Below, in pieces: positions 42,037 to 52,999 of a DNA stretch of 64,000 bases (its first letter is position 1; each line of letters begins with the position of its first letter). The position numbers and the translations under genes are program-made. Under the pieces are notes generated by a model. It was given only the letters and a program-made list of their open reading frames with translations. It searched no databases and was not told the origin of the DNA. The DNA is from Dyadobacter psychrotolerans (GTDB lineage Bacteria; Bacteroidota; Bacteroidia; Cytophagales; Spirosomataceae): assembly GCF_004349265.1 (NCBI RefSeq), contig NZ_SMFL01000005.1, forward strand, positions 301-64,300, given 5' to 3'.

Positions 42037-43464
42037 ATGAAAGAAGAGCGTATTTCGGTATTTGACATGTTTAAAATAGGCGTCGGACCGTCCAGTTCTC
42101 ATACACTAGGACCATGGCGGGCTGCACAAATGTTTTTAAAATCATGCGAAACTTCACCGGGATTAGCGAACATCCAATCTGTACAGGTGATCCTGTATGG
42201 TTCTCTTGCCAAAACTGGAAAAGGGCACGGTACCGACGTCGCATCCATCCTGGGACTTGGTGGTCATGACCCGATTACCATCGTCACTTCGGAAATTGAC
42301 CAATGCCTTGCCGATGTGGAAAATAGCGGTACCATTGCCTTGCAGGGACGTCATTGTGTGCCATTTTCTGCTAAAACGGATATCATTTTTAAAATGAAAG
42401 AATCACTTCCGTTTCATCCAAACGGTATCACTTTTGTAGCCGAATGTGGTGAACATGGCGAAAAACGGGAAAGCTACTATTCGATAGGAGGTGGGTTTGT
42501 GATTCAGGAAGATACGAAGGAGGAGAATTCGACAGCGCATGCCGAGCTCCCTTATCCCGTTGATTATGCCATGGATTTGTTAAAGTGGCATCAGAGTTGT
42601 GGTAAGTCGATATGGGAAATTGTGCTTGAAAATGAAAAAGTCTGGCGGACAGAAGAAAATGTCAGAAGTGAGCTGATGAATATCTGGTATGTCATGAGAG
42701 CCTGTATTTTCCAGGGCTGTCACACCGGAGGAATTCTACCCGGTGGTTTAAATGTCAAACGAAGAGCTGCCGACTTAAATAAAAAATTGCTGAATGACAG
42801 GATTTTTTCTGACTACGACCAATGGTTTGAAGCAATTGGAACATCAGGTAAAGGCTTTAAGTACACGCTTGACTGGGTTAGCTGTTTCGCACTGGCTGTG
42901 AACGAAGAAAATGCATCATTCAGTCGGGTTGTAACTGCTCCTACAAACGGCTCGGCCGGGGTAATTCCGGCGGTAATTCAATATTATATGTCGTTCTGCG
43001 ATGGTACCGAAGAAGACGTTTTTCGTTTTTTGCTTACCGCTGGCGAAATAGGAAGTATCTTCAAAAAGGGCGCGACGATCTCTGCGGCGATGGGCGGTTG
43101 CCAGGCTGAAATAGGCGTTTCATCTGCAATGGCCGCGGCTGGTCTGACGGAAGTGCTTGGCGGAAGTGTGGAACAATGTCTTATGGCAGCTGAAATTGCG
43201 ATGGAACATCATTTGGGAATGACCTGTGATCCGATCGGAGGACTTGTTCAGATTCCCTGTATTGAGCGGAACACCATGGGCGCCATCAAAGCCATAACCG
43301 CCTGCCAGCTGGCACTACAAAGCAACCCGGAAAATGCCAAGGTTTCTCTGGATAACGTGGTACTAACGATGTGGCAAACTGCGCTTGACATGAATAACAG
43401 ATACAAGGAAACCTCCGAAGCAGGCCTGGCGATTAATATTCCGATCAGTTTGAGTGAGTGTTAG
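42037..43464 (+). CDS. sdaA: L-serine ammonia-lyase (iron-sulfur L-serine dehydratase)
   Basis: The 475-residue single-chain enzyme has the beta-domain start [20 protein letters not shown], and a catalytic domain with [40 protein letters not shown] and [16 protein letters not shown]. The Cys residues in GGCQAE, TCDPIGG and IPCIER are the expected ligands of the 4Fe-4S cluster. It converts L-serine to pyruvate and ammonia in the cytoplasm. The length and domain order match the fused (type II) form found in Bacteroidota. It is monocistronic, starting about 135 bases after the preceding terminator. Confidence 0.94.
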   Translation: MKEERISVFDMFKIGVGPSSSHTLGPWRAAQMFLKSCETSPGLANIQSVQVILYGSLAKTGKGHGTDVASILGLGGHDPITIVTSEIDQCLADVENSGTIALQGRHCVPFSAKTDIIFKMKESLPFHPNGITFVAECGEHGEKRESYYSIGGGFVIQEDTKEENSTAHAELPYPVDYAMDLLKWHQSCGKSIWEIVLENEKVWRTEENVRSELMNIWYVMRACIFQGCHTGGILPGGLNVKRRAADLNKKLLNDRIFSDYDQWFEAIGTSGKGFKYTLDWVSCFALAVNEENASFSRVVTAPTNGSAGVIPAVIQYYMSFCDGTEEDVFRFLLTAGEIGSIFKKGATISAAMGGCQAEIGVSSAMAAAGLTEVLGGSVEQCLMAAEIAMEHHLGMTCDPIGGLVQIPCIERNTMGAIKAITACQLALQSNPENAKVSLDNVVLTMWQTALDMNNRYKETSEAGLAINIPISLSEC

Positions 43465-43784
43465 TACAGACAGTTTAAGGGGCAATAACTTCAAAACTAG
43501 CATAATACCACGTTTAAGGACCTGGTGAAGCTCATCACAAGAAAATATTTTAAATTTTTATTAACCTACTAAGTCTATATACTATATAAAATTTATACAT
43601 TTGTGCTTTCTCTAATAAACGCTTTCAAATGAAAACAATTTTTTTATATACAAAACCTGGTTGTTGAAGCTGCTTTCTCATTCCAGAACAGATTGGTCTG
43701 TACAATTCATCTGGTTATTAATGAGATGAAACCCTATTTCAGCAATGCAAACAGAAAAACTTTGATACCACCAAATACAATAGC
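43465..43784. other. Gene-free stretch, 320 bp, upstream of a TonB-dependent receptor
   Basis: AT-rich. TACATTTG at 43596-43603 fits the Bacteroidota -7 box, but there is no TTG at 19-21 bases before it, so the receptor promoter may need an activator or lie elsewhere. The leader from there to the ATG would be about 175 bases. Confidence 0.35.
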
Positions 43785-46346
43785 ATGAAACAAATTTTAA
43801 AGACGACCACCCTCATCGTTGCCCTCTTTTTTCCACTATTTCTCTCGGCACAGGATGCCACAATTAACGCAACAGTTACCGGTAAAATACTGGATTCACG
43901 AGCAAACGAAGCCCTAGTCGGAGCAACAGTAACCATTAAAGGAACAACCAATGGTGATGTAACTGATGCAAACGGAGAGTTTAGCCTGGTAACCGGCCAG
44001 AAATTGCCATTTACACTGATCGTATCATTTGTCGGATATCTTAAAAAAGAGATTCTGATCAACGAAAGTAAAGTTGAAATTAAACTTGATGTGAATAATA
44101 CGCTGTTGGAAGATGTTGTTATTTCTTCCCGCCGTCGTACTGAGTCTGCACAGGATGTGCCAATTCCAATTACCGTAATTGGCGGAACCCGTGCAGAAGA
44201 TGCCGGTGCGTTCAATGTAAACCGTCTAAAAGAATTGGTGCCGACCGTACAGCTTTATGCTTCTAACGCAAGGAACACAACGCTTAACATCCGCGGACTT
44301 GGATCCACGTTCGGTTTAACCAATGACGGAGTTGACCCGGGTGTTGGGTTTTATGTAGATGGCGTTTATTATGCCCGTCCGGCTGCCACTGCACTTGATT
44401 TTATTGACATCGAACGTGTAGAGGTCTTACGTGGGCCACAGGGAACGCTTTTTGGTAAAAACACAACTGCCGGTGCATTCAACATTACAACCCGTGCAGC
44501 AAGTTTTACTCCTGGTGCCAACTTTGAATTAAGCTATGGTAACCTTGGTTTCATTCAGGCAAAGGCTTCTGTTACCGGTCCGATAAGCAAAAAATTAGCT
44601 GCGCGTGTATCTTTCACAGGAACGCAGCGTAACGGTACTTTTTTTAATGTTCATACGCAATTGCCAATCAATGACATCAATAACATTGGTGTAAGAGGTC
44701 AAATACTTTATGCGCCAAGCGAAAATGTAAATATCACCGTAATCGGAGATATTTCAGACCAAAAACCTACCGGTTACGGCTGGCCGGTTGCAGGAGTGGT
44801 GCCAACAAAGAGAGCTGCTTACAGACAGTTTGATGCCATCATTGCTGACCTTGGATATAAATTGCCTTACAACAGTGCTTTCGAACGTAAACTGGATCTG
44901 GATACGCCTTCAAAAGCAGACAATCAGCTTGGCGGCGTTTCGGTTAACGCAGATATAAAAATTGGTAACGGAACGTTGACTTCCACTTCTGCATGGCGTT
45001 ACTGGAAATGGACTCCGCTGAATGACAGGGATTATATCGGATTGCCGGTGTTTACAATTTCTTCGGGAAATTCAGCTCATGATCAGTGGTCACAGGAGAT
45101 TCGTTATTCCGGAAAAGTATCTCCTAAATTAAGCGGTGTAGTTGGTGTTTTCGGACTTTGGCAAGATTTGACTTCCGATCCTGTTCAAACCGAAGAAGCA
45201 GGTTCAGCACAATGGCGTTTTGCCCAAAGTTCAACCAGTGCGCTTTGGAAAACACCGGGATTGTTTGACAACTTTGGTATCCGCACAACGAACGAAATTA
45301 AAAGTACAAGTTTGGCTGTGTTCGCTCAGGCCGACTGGACGGTGGTGGACAAGCTTCACATCTTGCCGGGCATTCGTTACAACTATGACAAAAAGGTTGT
45401 TGATTACAAAAGAGAAACTTATGGCGGCTTGCAAACTACAGATGCAGCCCTTATCGCTCTGAAAAATGGTGTTTATAGCAACCAGGCCTTTAACACGGAT
45501 TATTCAGAAGGAAATTTCTCCGGACAGCTTTCTTTACAATACAAAGCCGCAGCAAACCTGAATGCTTATGCAACTTACTCTATTGGTTATAAGCCTATTG
45601 GCGTAAACGTAGGTGGTTTGCCAACAGCAAACGGTCAAATTTTGATTGATCTGGCTAATGTGAAACCGGAGTATGTTGATCATAAGGAGTTTGGTATCAA
45701 AACCAAGCCATCGGGTAATTCTGTTTTAAATCTTACTGTTTACCGTTCTGACATTAAGGACTACCAAACTCAGGTGCAGACACCGGAACCTGGCGTAAAC
45801 CGCGGATATTTGGCAAATGCTGAAAAAGTACGTGTGCAGGGTGCTGAGGTGGATGGCAACATTCGTTTTTCTAACCTGACTTTTAATGCTGCCGTGGCTT
45901 ATACCGATGGTAAATATGTTCGTTTTGCAAATGCTCCGGTGCCTTTGGAAGAAGTTGGCGGGGCTCAGGCTTTTAAAGATATCTCGGGCGGAAGATTGCC
46001 GGGCGTGTCTAAATGGTCGGGTTCATTGGGTGGCGAAGTGGTTGTAAAAGGAGCCTTCATTGGATTGAAAGGTAACTACTTTCTTGGCATCGATGAATTC
46101 TATCGTTCAGAGTTCTCATCCAGTCCTTCTCCTTCGGAATATCTGAATATTGATGCATATGCACTTACGAATGCACGTTTGGGTTTCAGAGCTTCTAACG
46201 GACTTTCATTCTTCTTATGGGGAAGAAACGTATTTGATAAAAATTACTACGAACAACTTTTGGCAGCTCCGGGAAGTTACGGACAATATGCAGGTATCGT
46301 TGGAGATCAGCGTACCTACGGAGTAACCGTAAGATTTACCTATTGA
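43785..46346 (+). CDS. TonB-dependent receptor with carboxypeptidase-like N-domain
   Basis: The 853-residue protein has a signal peptide (LIVALFFPLFLSAQ), a carboxypeptidase-regulatory-like domain (ANEALVGATVTIKGTTNGDV, DANGEFSLVTG), a TonB-box region (EDVVISSRRRTESAQDV), and a plug with TTLNIRGLGSTFGLTNDG, YVDGVYYARPAATALDFIDI and ERVEVLRGPQGTLFGKNTTA. The barrel ends in TYGVTVRFTY. It lacks the SusC-type length and has no SusD next to it. The plug resembles iron-complex and related small-molecule receptors rather than glycan transporters. The substrate is unknown. It has its own terminator (46398-46435) and is monocistronic. Confidence 0.9.
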   Translation: MKQILKTTTLIVALFFPLFLSAQDATINATVTGKILDSRANEALVGATVTIKGTTNGDVTDANGEFSLVTGQKLPFTLIVSFVGYLKKEILINESKVEIKLDVNNTLLEDVVISSRRRTESAQDVPIPITVIGGTRAEDAGAFNVNRLKELVPTVQLYASNARNTTLNIRGLGSTFGLTNDGVDPGVGFYVDGVYYARPAATALDFIDIERVEVLRGPQGTLFGKNTTAGAFNITTRAASFTPGANFELSYGNLGFIQAKASVTGPISKKLAARVSFTGTQRNGTFFNVHTQLPINDINNIGVRGQILYAPSENVNITVIGDISDQKPTGYGWPVAGVVPTKRAAYRQFDAIIADLGYKLPYNSAFERKLDLDTPSKADNQLGGVSVNADIKIGNGTLTSTSAWRYWKWTPLNDRDYIGLPVFTISSGNSAHDQWSQEIRYSGKVSPKLSGVVGVFGLWQDLTSDPVQTEEAGSAQWRFAQSSTSALWKTPGLFDNFGIRTTNEIKSTSLAVFAQADWTVVDKLHILPGIRYNYDKKVVDYKRETYGGLQTTDAALIALKNGVYSNQAFNTDYSEGNFSGQLSLQYKAAANLNAYATYSIGYKPIGVNVGGLPTANGQILIDLANVKPEYVDHKEFGIKTKPSGNSVLNLTVYRSDIKDYQTQVQTPEPGVNRGYLANAEKVRVQGAEVDGNIRFSNLTFNAAVAYTDGKYVRFANAPVPLEEVGGAQAFKDISGGRLPGVSKWSGSLGGEVVVKGAFIGLKGNYFLGIDEFYRSEFSSSPSPSEYLNIDAYALTNARLGFRASNGLSFFLWGRNVFDKNYYEQLLAAPGSYGQYAGIVGDQRTYGVTVRFTY

Positions 46347-46397
46347 TTTGAATAGTTAAGCGTTCAGCTTGCCGATAGCTTACTAATTAAGGTTCAT

Positions 46398-46435
46398 AAA
46401 AAACAGCATCAGATTTCGATCTGTTGCTGTTTTTT
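46398..46435 (+). terminator. Intrinsic terminator after the TonB-dependent receptor
   Basis: AAAAAACAGCA and CAGAT (46398-46414) pair with ATCTG and TGCTGTTTTTT (46419-46435) around a TTCG tetraloop, with one T-T mismatch. It is a very strong stem with a T-tract in either direction. Confidence 0.85.
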
Positions 46436-46794
46436 GCTTTTAATGTATCAACAAAATTCCTGGTCAGCCCGAGTCGTTTTATGGATAAGCATTCATCTTA
46501 AAAGAGAGATGCCCTCTAAAAAACTAGATTTGCTACTCTAACTTTGTAAAGGATAATCAACAAATAAGACAAATTGAATTATTTTACTATATCATGTCGA
46601 TAGAGTATAGGTTTTAATTGGTTTTTAATATATTTGCAGAATATTAATCAATTGTTAGTCGCTATGTGTTCAATTAAACCGCTAAAAACCAAATTAAATT
46701 GGCTTAATACATTCTGACTGTGATATTTTCCTGTTACAGGCTTATAAACATTGATATGAAAGTTTGAGATTTTTTATTCATCACTCTTACCAAA
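46436..46794. other. Gene-free stretch upstream of the second SusC
   Basis: AT-rich with no coding frame. TATATTTG at 46629-46636 fits a -7 box about 160 bases before the ATG, but lacks a -33 TTG. Nothing else stands out. Confidence 0.35.
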
Positions 46795-49700
46795 ATGCAA
46801 TTTATGAAAACACGTTATCTCATTATGTTTTTACTGACATTTCTCACTGCGGGGGCGGTCAGTGCCCAGCAACGAATTATAACCGGTGTCGTCACCGATG
46901 CGAATGACGGCACTCCGCTGCCCGGCGCTTCTGTGGCGGTGAAAGGAACTTCGACAGGTACTCTTTCGGATGCTGACGGTTCTTTTACGCTTAGCGTCAA
47001 CGACGATGCCTCGGTCGTGGTTGTTTCTTTTATCGGTTATCTGGCTCAGGATATAACTCTGGGAAGCAGTAACAAGATTACTGTGTCATTAAAGGCGGAC
47101 ACCATGATTCTAAACGAGGTGGTGGTTACCGCCCTGGGGATTTCAAGGGAAAAACGGGCATTGGGTTATGCTGTTCAGGAAATAAAAGGAGAGGCTTTGC
47201 AAACAAGGCCAACCAATGCCTTGGGCGCGCTTTCAGGAAAAGTGGCAGGCTTGCAGGTAGTTACTTCCGGCGGAAATATGGGCGGGTCATCACGCGTACT
47301 TTTGCGGGGTGTTAATTCTATTTCAGGAAACAACCAGCCGTTGTATGTGATTGACGGAACACCGATAGACAATGCGGATCTGAACAGCGCGGCAACCAGC
47401 TCCGGAAGTGGTGGGAAAGACGTGGGTAACATGATCCAGGATCTGAATCCGGATGATATTGAGAATATTTCAGTTTTGAAAGGACCATCGGCGGCAGCTC
47501 TTTACGGAACCAGGGCAGCAAACGGGGTTATTTTGATCACGACAAAAAAAGGAAAGGAAAACAGCAAAGTCAATATTACGCTGAATACCGGTATCGAGTT
47601 TGAAAATATTGTTCGGCTGCCAAAGCGCCAGAAATTATATGGTGGTGGTTTTTCTAATACATTTCAAAAAGCAAATATCAACGGAACGGATTACAACATT
47701 GCCGAATATGCTGTAGATGAAAGCTGGGGGCCAAAACTGGATGGAACGCCGGTGCTGCATTGGTATAACCTTGATCCTGAAAACACGGCCGAATATTTAA
47801 AACCGGAGCCGTGGAGTTATCCTAAAAATGATGTACATACTTTCTTTGAAACCGGCGTTGCTAATACCAACAGCTTGTCGGTGAGCGGAGGAAATGCCAA
47901 TTCTACATACCGCCTTTCGTTTACCAATAAAAATGTAAAAGGTACCGTACCTAATTCTTCACTGAGAAGAAACTCCGTTAATTTTTCAGGATCGACACAG
48001 CTGGGAAAACTTAAAGTTTATAACAATTTTAATTACATCAAAAACCAGTCGACGGGGCGTCCGTGGACTGGAGCAACCAATCGTAACATCATTCTTGAAG
48101 CATTTCAGTGGGGCCAGGTTCAGGTTGACTATGAAAAGCTGAAAAATTACAAACGGGCGGACGGATCGCAGATCTTGTGGAACAGAAGCGGTTACCAGAA
48201 CACTTTGGCGGGAGAAGCTGCTAAATTTATTGATAATCCTTACTGGTCGGCTTATGAAAGTTATCTGGATGAAAACCGCGATCGTTTTTACGGAAATGTT
48301 GGTCTGATTTATGACGTGAATAACTGGCTGAAAATAAGCGGAAAAGTAAATGCAGATGTGTATCAATATCAGTACCAGGATCGTATCGCGGTTTATTCAC
48401 GGACGCAGTCTCAGTATCAGGAATACTTTAACAATTTTAGCGAATTCAATTATGAGCTGCTTGCTTCTGCTAATAAGAGCTGGGGAGATATCTCGCTGAA
48501 TGTGAATGCCGGAGGAAACCTGATGAGCCAGAAACGACGGATCAGCGATGCGGTTACGCAGGGAGGCCTTATCATTCCGGAGTATTATAATCTTAAAAAT
48601 GCGAGTTCGGTACTGGTGAATTCGAACGCGTACCGGAAACAGATCAATTCCCTGTTTGCGAGCTTTTCTCTGGGCTGGAAAAGTTCGCTTTTCGTAGACG
48701 GAACAGTTCGTAATGACTGGTCATCGACGCTGCCGATCGGCAAGAATTCATTCGCATATCCTTCATTGACAACGAGTTTAATTTTAAGTGAACTGAACGG
48801 AGTAAAAGACATTGGCTGGCTGGATTTTGCAAAAGTTCGCCTTGGCTGGGCGCAGGTAGGAAACGACACGGATCCATATCAGTTGCAGCGCGCTTACGAG
48901 GCAAGTCAGTCCTTTGACGGAATGGCTTCATACAAACTGCCAAATCAGCTGAACAACCAGTCTTTGAAACCTGAGATTACAAGTTCATGGGAGACTGGTC
49001 TGAGCATTCAGGCATTTAAAAACCGGGTTGGGCTGGATGTAACTTATTATGACAATGTTAGCCGCAACCAGATCATCAACATACCGGTTTCTTCTGCTTT
49101 TGGATACGATTCAAAGGTGATCAATGCAGGTAAGATCAATAACAAAGGGGTAGAAGTTACTTTAACAGGAACGCCAATCCGTAAAAATGGTTTGGAATGG
49201 AACACCACTTTAAACTGGTCGCGTAACCGCAATAAAGTGATTGAGCTTGCACCAGGTGTGAACACATTTCAGCTGGCGAACAGTCTGGTGACGCTTGTGG
49301 CAAGGGAAGGGCAGCCTTACGGACAAATTTTGGGAAATGATTTTATCTATGCAGCCGATGGTCAAAAGGTGATTAAAGCAGACGGAACTTATGACCGCGG
49401 TCAGCAGCTGACTCCGTTGGGCAGCGTATTACCAAAATATCTGTTTGGGTTCCAAAACAGTTTTACTTATAAAAATTTCAACCTTGGATTTCTGGTTGAC
49501 GGCCGGGTAGGTGGAAAGTTCTTCTCGCAAACTTATAAAGTAGGTATGTATGCAGGGGTGCTGGATAAAACCGCAGCTAACAATGTTCGTGAAACGGGTG
49601 TGATTCTGGACGGTGTAAAGGGTACTGTGACTTACCGGGCCGACGGAACTTATGAGGTGACCAACACCTCACAAAATGACACCCGCATCACGGCTCAGGC

Positions 49701-49983
49701 CTGGTCACGTGGCGAATACAGCGGACCAACGCCACAGACGGTCTTTGATGCAACATTTGTGAAGTTAAGAGAGATTACTTTCGGATACAGCCTGCCACTT
49801 GCAAACAAAACAGTAAAGCAAATTTACTTTGGGTTGTATGGTCGAAACCTGGTTAATATCTACACAGCCAGCAAATACATTGATCCGGAATTTACCAGCA
49901 GCGGCGGAAACATTCAGGGACTGGAAGGCGGGAGTATTCCTGTGCCGGCTACGTACGGTTTAAATGTGAACGTGAAATTTTAA
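46795..49983 (+). CDS. SusC/RagA TonB-dependent transporter
   Basis: The 1062-residue protein has a signal peptide (FLLTFLTAGAVSAQQ), then directly a carboxypeptidase-like domain (DGTPLPGASVAVKGTSTGTL) without an STN domain. It has LNEVVVTALGISREKRALGY, the SusC plug motifs VLLRGVNSISGNNQPLYVID and NISVLKGPSAAALYGTRAAN, and a barrel ending ATYGLNVNVKF. Lack of STN means it does not signal to an anti-sigma factor; no ECF/FecR pair precedes it. It works with the SusD-like lipoprotein encoded 29 bases downstream. An alternative ATG lies three codons in. The substrate is unknown. Confidence 0.93.
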   Translation: MQFMKTRYLIMFLLTFLTAGAVSAQQRIITGVVTDANDGTPLPGASVAVKGTSTGTLSDADGSFTLSVNDDASVVVVSFIGYLAQDITLGSSNKITVSLKADTMILNEVVVTALGISREKRALGYAVQEIKGEALQTRPTNALGALSGKVAGLQVVTSGGNMGGSSRVLLRGVNSISGNNQPLYVIDGTPIDNADLNSAATSSGSGGKDVGNMIQDLNPDDIENISVLKGPSAAALYGTRAANGVILITTKKGKENSKVNITLNTGIEFENIVRLPKRQKLYGGGFSNTFQKANINGTDYNIAEYAVDESWGPKLDGTPVLHWYNLDPENTAEYLKPEPWSYPKNDVHTFFETGVANTNSLSVSGGNANSTYRLSFTNKNVKGTVPNSSLRRNSVNFSGSTQLGKLKVYNNFNYIKNQSTGRPWTGATNRNIILEAFQWGQVQVDYEKLKNYKRADGSQILWNRSGYQNTLAGEAAKFIDNPYWSAYESYLDENRDRFYGNVGLIYDVNNWLKISGKVNADVYQYQYQDRIAVYSRTQSQYQEYFNNFSEFNYELLASANKSWGDISLNVNAGGNLMSQKRRISDAVTQGGLIIPEYYNLKNASSVLVNSNAYRKQINSLFASFSLGWKSSLFVDGTVRNDWSSTLPIGKNSFAYPSLTTSLILSELNGVKDIGWLDFAKVRLGWAQVGNDTDPYQLQRAYEASQSFDGMASYKLPNQLNNQSLKPEITSSWETGLSIQAFKNRVGLDVTYYDNVSRNQIINIPVSSAFGYDSKVINAGKINNKGVEVTLTGTPIRKNGLEWNTTLNWSRNRNKVIELAPGVNTFQLANSLVTLVAREGQPYGQILGNDFIYAADGQKVIKADGTYDRGQQLTPLGSVLPKYLFGFQNSFTYKNFNLGFLVDGRVGGKFFSQTYKVGMYAGVLDKTAANNVRETGVILDGVKGTVTYRADGTYEVTNTSQNDTRITAQAWSRGEYSGPTPQTVFDATFVKLREITFGYSLPLANKTVKQIYFGLYGRNLVNIYTASKYIDPEFTSSGGNIQGLEGGSIPVPATYGLNVNVKF

Positions 49984-50012
49984 GGCAATTATTAAGATAA
50001 AAATTGAAGATC

Positions 50013-51566
50013 ATGCAAAAGTTCATATATAAAAAAGGCTTCCTCCCACTTGCAATTGGCGCTGTAACAATGCTTGCCTCATGCAGCGACAGCCATTTCG
50101 AGGATGTAAACAAAGATCCGAACCGTCCGGAAAATGCGACGACTACCACCATACTGCTCTCCGCTGAAAAGCAGCTAATTGATAATATCCGTAACGAAAA
50201 CAGCTCGCTGCGCGGCTCCCAGTTGTTTGCCCAATATTACAGTCAGAATATATACAGCGATCAGTCGCGTTACGACATACCGCGGACTTACTCGGATACA
50301 TATTGGAGTAACGCATACAAGGCGCTGAACAACCTGAACGAAATCATTATCCTCAATACCGATCCGGCTAAAAGAGATGTAGCTTCGGCCGGTGTTGCAG
50401 GGACAAACCAGAATCAGATTGCGATCGCCCGTATTTTGAAGGCCTACGCTTTTCAGGGGTTGACGGATGTTTTTGGGAATATTCCTTATCAGTCCTATGG
50501 AAATCAGGATCCCGAATTTCAGGCTTTGCAGCAAAATCCGGAGAACCTGAGCCCGGGTTACGCAAGTCAGCAAAAGGTCTATCTGGATATTCTTAATGAA
50601 TTGAAAGCAGCAGGTGATACGCTTTTGAAATACAAAACAGCCACGACATTTGGCAACTATGATGTGATTTATAAGGGGAGAAATGAGTCTTGGGCTAAAT
50701 TTGCAAATTCGCTGCGTCTTCGGATTGCTAGCCGCATCAGAACCAAACTTCCGGCTGAATCCAACTCGCATTTTGAGGATGCGCTGGCAAAAGGAGTATT
50801 TACTTCTAATGCTGATAATTCGGTTTTCAAATATCAGACACTCGCTCCAAATGAGGCGCCGCTTTATCGTGCAACAGTAACTGCGAATCGTAAGGACTTT
50901 GCAGTGTCGCATGTGCTCATCAACGTTTTGAAAGGCCAGTTGGGAACAGTAAAAGTTCAGGATCCGCGTCTGCCGATTTATGCTGCCAAAAATGCAGCAG
51001 GAGAATATGTGGGCCAGCCTTACGGATTGCCGGTAGCAGCCGCCGGTTTGCTGACGGCAACGGATGTGAGCTTGCCTGGAACCACAGTCAGTGCGGCCAA
51101 CTATGGAGAAGTGTTACAGGAATATGCCGAGGTAGCTTTTTTAATTTCTGAATATAAAAACTGGGATCAGCAGGCATATATCAATGGCGTTACGGCCTCT
51201 CTTCAAAAATGGGGTGTTGCGCAGGGCGACATTACCACTTATCTGGCAGCTCTTCCCAAAGCGGATAAAGCCAATGTATTAAACCAAAAATATCTCGCTC
51301 TTTACACACAGGGCGATGAAGCCTGGAGCGAAATCCGCCGTACAGGTTATCCTATGTTTTTGGTAAAATCAGGCGATGTGGTTTGGAGCAGAACGGTCAG
51401 CGGACAAACAACTGATTATAAATTTCAGCCACTGTTTGGACAGGGTGTTCCGCTGAGATTATATTATCCGCCAAAAGAACAGAGCGTTAATCTGGCTAAT
51501 TATCAGAATGCGGTGAAAGCACAAGGCAACGACGACATCACAACTTCGCTTTGGTGGAATAAGTAA
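50013..51566 (+). CDS. SusD-like lipoprotein (SusD/RagB superfamily, SusD_2 type)
   Basis: About 517 residues from the ATG at 50013 (an upstream in-frame TTG is less likely). Lipoprotein signal: LAIGAVTMLASCSDSH. The body carries EDVNKDPNRPENATTTTILL, IAIARILKAYAFQGLTDVFG, NIPYQSYGNQDPEFQALQQN and a C-terminal QGDEAWSEIRRTGYP segment, matching the SusD-like group that often pairs with STN-less SusC proteins, frequently for peptides or proteins rather than sugars. It ends 16 bases before the terminator stem at 51582. Confidence 0.92.
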   Translation: MQKFIYKKGFLPLAIGAVTMLASCSDSHFEDVNKDPNRPENATTTTILLSAEKQLIDNIRNENSSLRGSQLFAQYYSQNIYSDQSRYDIPRTYSDTYWSNAYKALNNLNEIIILNTDPAKRDVASAGVAGTNQNQIAIARILKAYAFQGLTDVFGNIPYQSYGNQDPEFQALQQNPENLSPGYASQQKVYLDILNELKAAGDTLLKYKTATTFGNYDVIYKGRNESWAKFANSLRLRIASRIRTKLPAESNSHFEDALAKGVFTSNADNSVFKYQTLAPNEAPLYRATVTANRKDFAVSHVLINVLKGQLGTVKVQDPRLPIYAAKNAAGEYVGQPYGLPVAAAGLLTATDVSLPGTTVSAANYGEVLQEYAEVAFLISEYKNWDQQAYINGVTASLQKWGVAQGDITTYLAALPKADKANVLNQKYLALYTQGDEAWSEIRRTGYPMFLVKSGDVVWSRTVSGQTTDYKFQPLFGQGVPLRLYYPPKEQSVNLANYQNAVKAQGNDDITTSLWWNK

Positions 51567-51581
51567 GCTAAATGAAATATT

Positions 51582-51628
51582 AAAGCCCCAACGGTTGCCT
51601 CCCGGTTGCTGTTGGGGCTTTGTTTTTG
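51582..51628 (+). terminator. Terminator shared by convergent operons
   Basis: AAAGCCCCAAC (51582-51592) is perfectly inverted at 51611-51621, followed by GTTTTTGT. It separates the SusCD pair (plus) from the DUF4374 gene ending at 51673 (minus) and has A-rich sequence on its other side. Confidence 0.82.
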
Positions 51629-51672
51629 TCTTAAACATTTATCAATTTAAGATTTTATTTCAGATATTAGGA

Positions 51673-52893
51673 CTATCGGACTTTGTAAATCTTCCCGAAT
51701 TTCTGAATTCCTTTAATTTGAATTCCTTTTGTGAGTTCATCAGTGGCCGCGTCGTATTCGTAAATTCTGGTTCCGGCTGCTTCTGTCTGCACCGGTAAAA
51801 AAGCTTTGCCATTTTCTGCATAACCTCCTGGTGAAATCACAAAAGGAGGAAGGTCTAATATTTTAGCAGTTTGCCTGTTTACATCCAGAACAACATACTG
51901 TGTAATTTCCTTACTCCAGTCGCTCCACTGTTTTACATCTTTATGCCGGGCATTGCGCACGATCGCTTTGCCGTTACCCAGGTAAATAAGCGCATCCGGA
52001 TCGTCACCGTTCAGCAGTGCAGAAACATTGAAAAAATAATTTTTATCAAAAGTATCTTCTCCTTTTTTTATCCTGAAAAATCCGGTTGGTTTATTGTAAT
52101 TAAAGCCGTTCCAATCTACTGGTGACGTAAGGATATAAATGTCTCCGTTTTCTACGAAATAAGTTCCGTTTCCTGCCCGTCCGCCACCCGGAAAGGTAGA
52201 CCGCGAGTCCTTCGATAGTTTGACGTTTGAGAAGGAAGGATAATCCATCGAAGCCAGGTATGCCGTATCGTTTGCATACTGCCCGTTTCCTGAACCTTCG
52301 GGGTCGATAATGCTGTAACCAAGATAAAATTTGCCATCCCGGATAATGCCCGAGCAGGAATATACCTGTCTGTTTTCAGGCGGCGCTGGAACATCGAAAA
52401 CGCCGGAACGGATCATCGACATTTTTCCGGTATCAATCAGTGCGTAGTCCTGGGTTGTGTTTTCAGGCCCGTTTCCACCGATCAAAAGCGTATCGCCGCC
52501 CAGCCATTGATACCAGTTGATTCGTTTAAAAAGCGAAAAGGGTATTTCTCCGGTACGGTTAAGCTTGTTTTGACTGAATTCGAGTTTTAAAAGCTTGTTT
52601 TGATCCGGATCGATATTAAAAAAGGTGCTGCCACTTTGTATAATCCACTGCTCATTCGCCCACTTTTTACTGATGTTAATCTGCTGTCTTTCACTGCCGG
52701 TGCTGTCGGTCATCAGGTTTGCATACGGAAGGATATAGGTATTTTGTGAATCCTCCGAACTGCCGGTTAAGACAAAAACATGAGCTTTCTCCGAATCATT
52801 TTCCCTGGTATCATCTGTTGAGCGGCAGTTGACGAGAAAACAGGAAAGTACTGAAACAAAAATTACTGCAGTTGCGCTTTTTTTAACCTTCAT
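51673..52893 (-). CDS. DUF4374 lipoprotein (XusB-like), copy 2
   Basis: The 406-residue lipoprotein (signal LSCFLVNCRSTDD) is a beta-propeller of the DUF4374 family: HVFVLTGSSEDSQNTYILPY at the start, NRTGEIPFSLFKRINWYQWL, GDTLLIGGNGPENTTQDYAL, DSRSTFPGGGRAGNGTYFVE and DPDALIYLGNGKAIVRNARH. The family includes XusB, the surface lipoprotein of the Bacteroides thetaiotaomicron xenosiderophore system. It follows a TonB-dependent receptor and a paralogue on the same strand (gap 106 bases), so it is the last gene of that cassette. Ferric-siderophore or related binding is a family-based inference. Confidence 0.82.
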   Translation of the reverse strand: MKVKKSATAVIFVSVLSCFLVNCRSTDDTRENDSEKAHVFVLTGSSEDSQNTYILPYANLMTDSTGSERQQINISKKWANEQWIIQSGSTFFNIDPDQNKLLKLEFSQNKLNRTGEIPFSLFKRINWYQWLGGDTLLIGGNGPENTTQDYALIDTGKMSMIRSGVFDVPAPPENRQVYSCSGIIRDGKFYLGYSIIDPEGSGNGQYANDTAYLASMDYPSFSNVKLSKDSRSTFPGGGRAGNGTYFVENGDIYILTSPVDWNGFNYNKPTGFFRIKKGEDTFDKNYFFNVSALLNGDDPDALIYLGNGKAIVRNARHKDVKQWSDWSKEITQYVVLDVNRQTAKILDLPPFVISPGGYAENGKAFLPVQTEAAGTRIYEYDAATDELTKGIQIKGIQKFGKIYKVR

Positions 52894-52999
52894 GATGCAA
52901 ATAACAATAATACAGCTGACGACCGCAATTTAAAACACAAAAGCAGAAAGGTTTATTCATCTGGCTTTTGTATATAAAATCCGGCCGTCAGCAATAAAA

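Noticed and set aside
43596..46636. TACATTTG (43596) and TATATTTG (46629) as promoters of the two receptors
   Set aside because: Both lack a -33 TTG at 19-21 bases, so they were described but not called as promoters.
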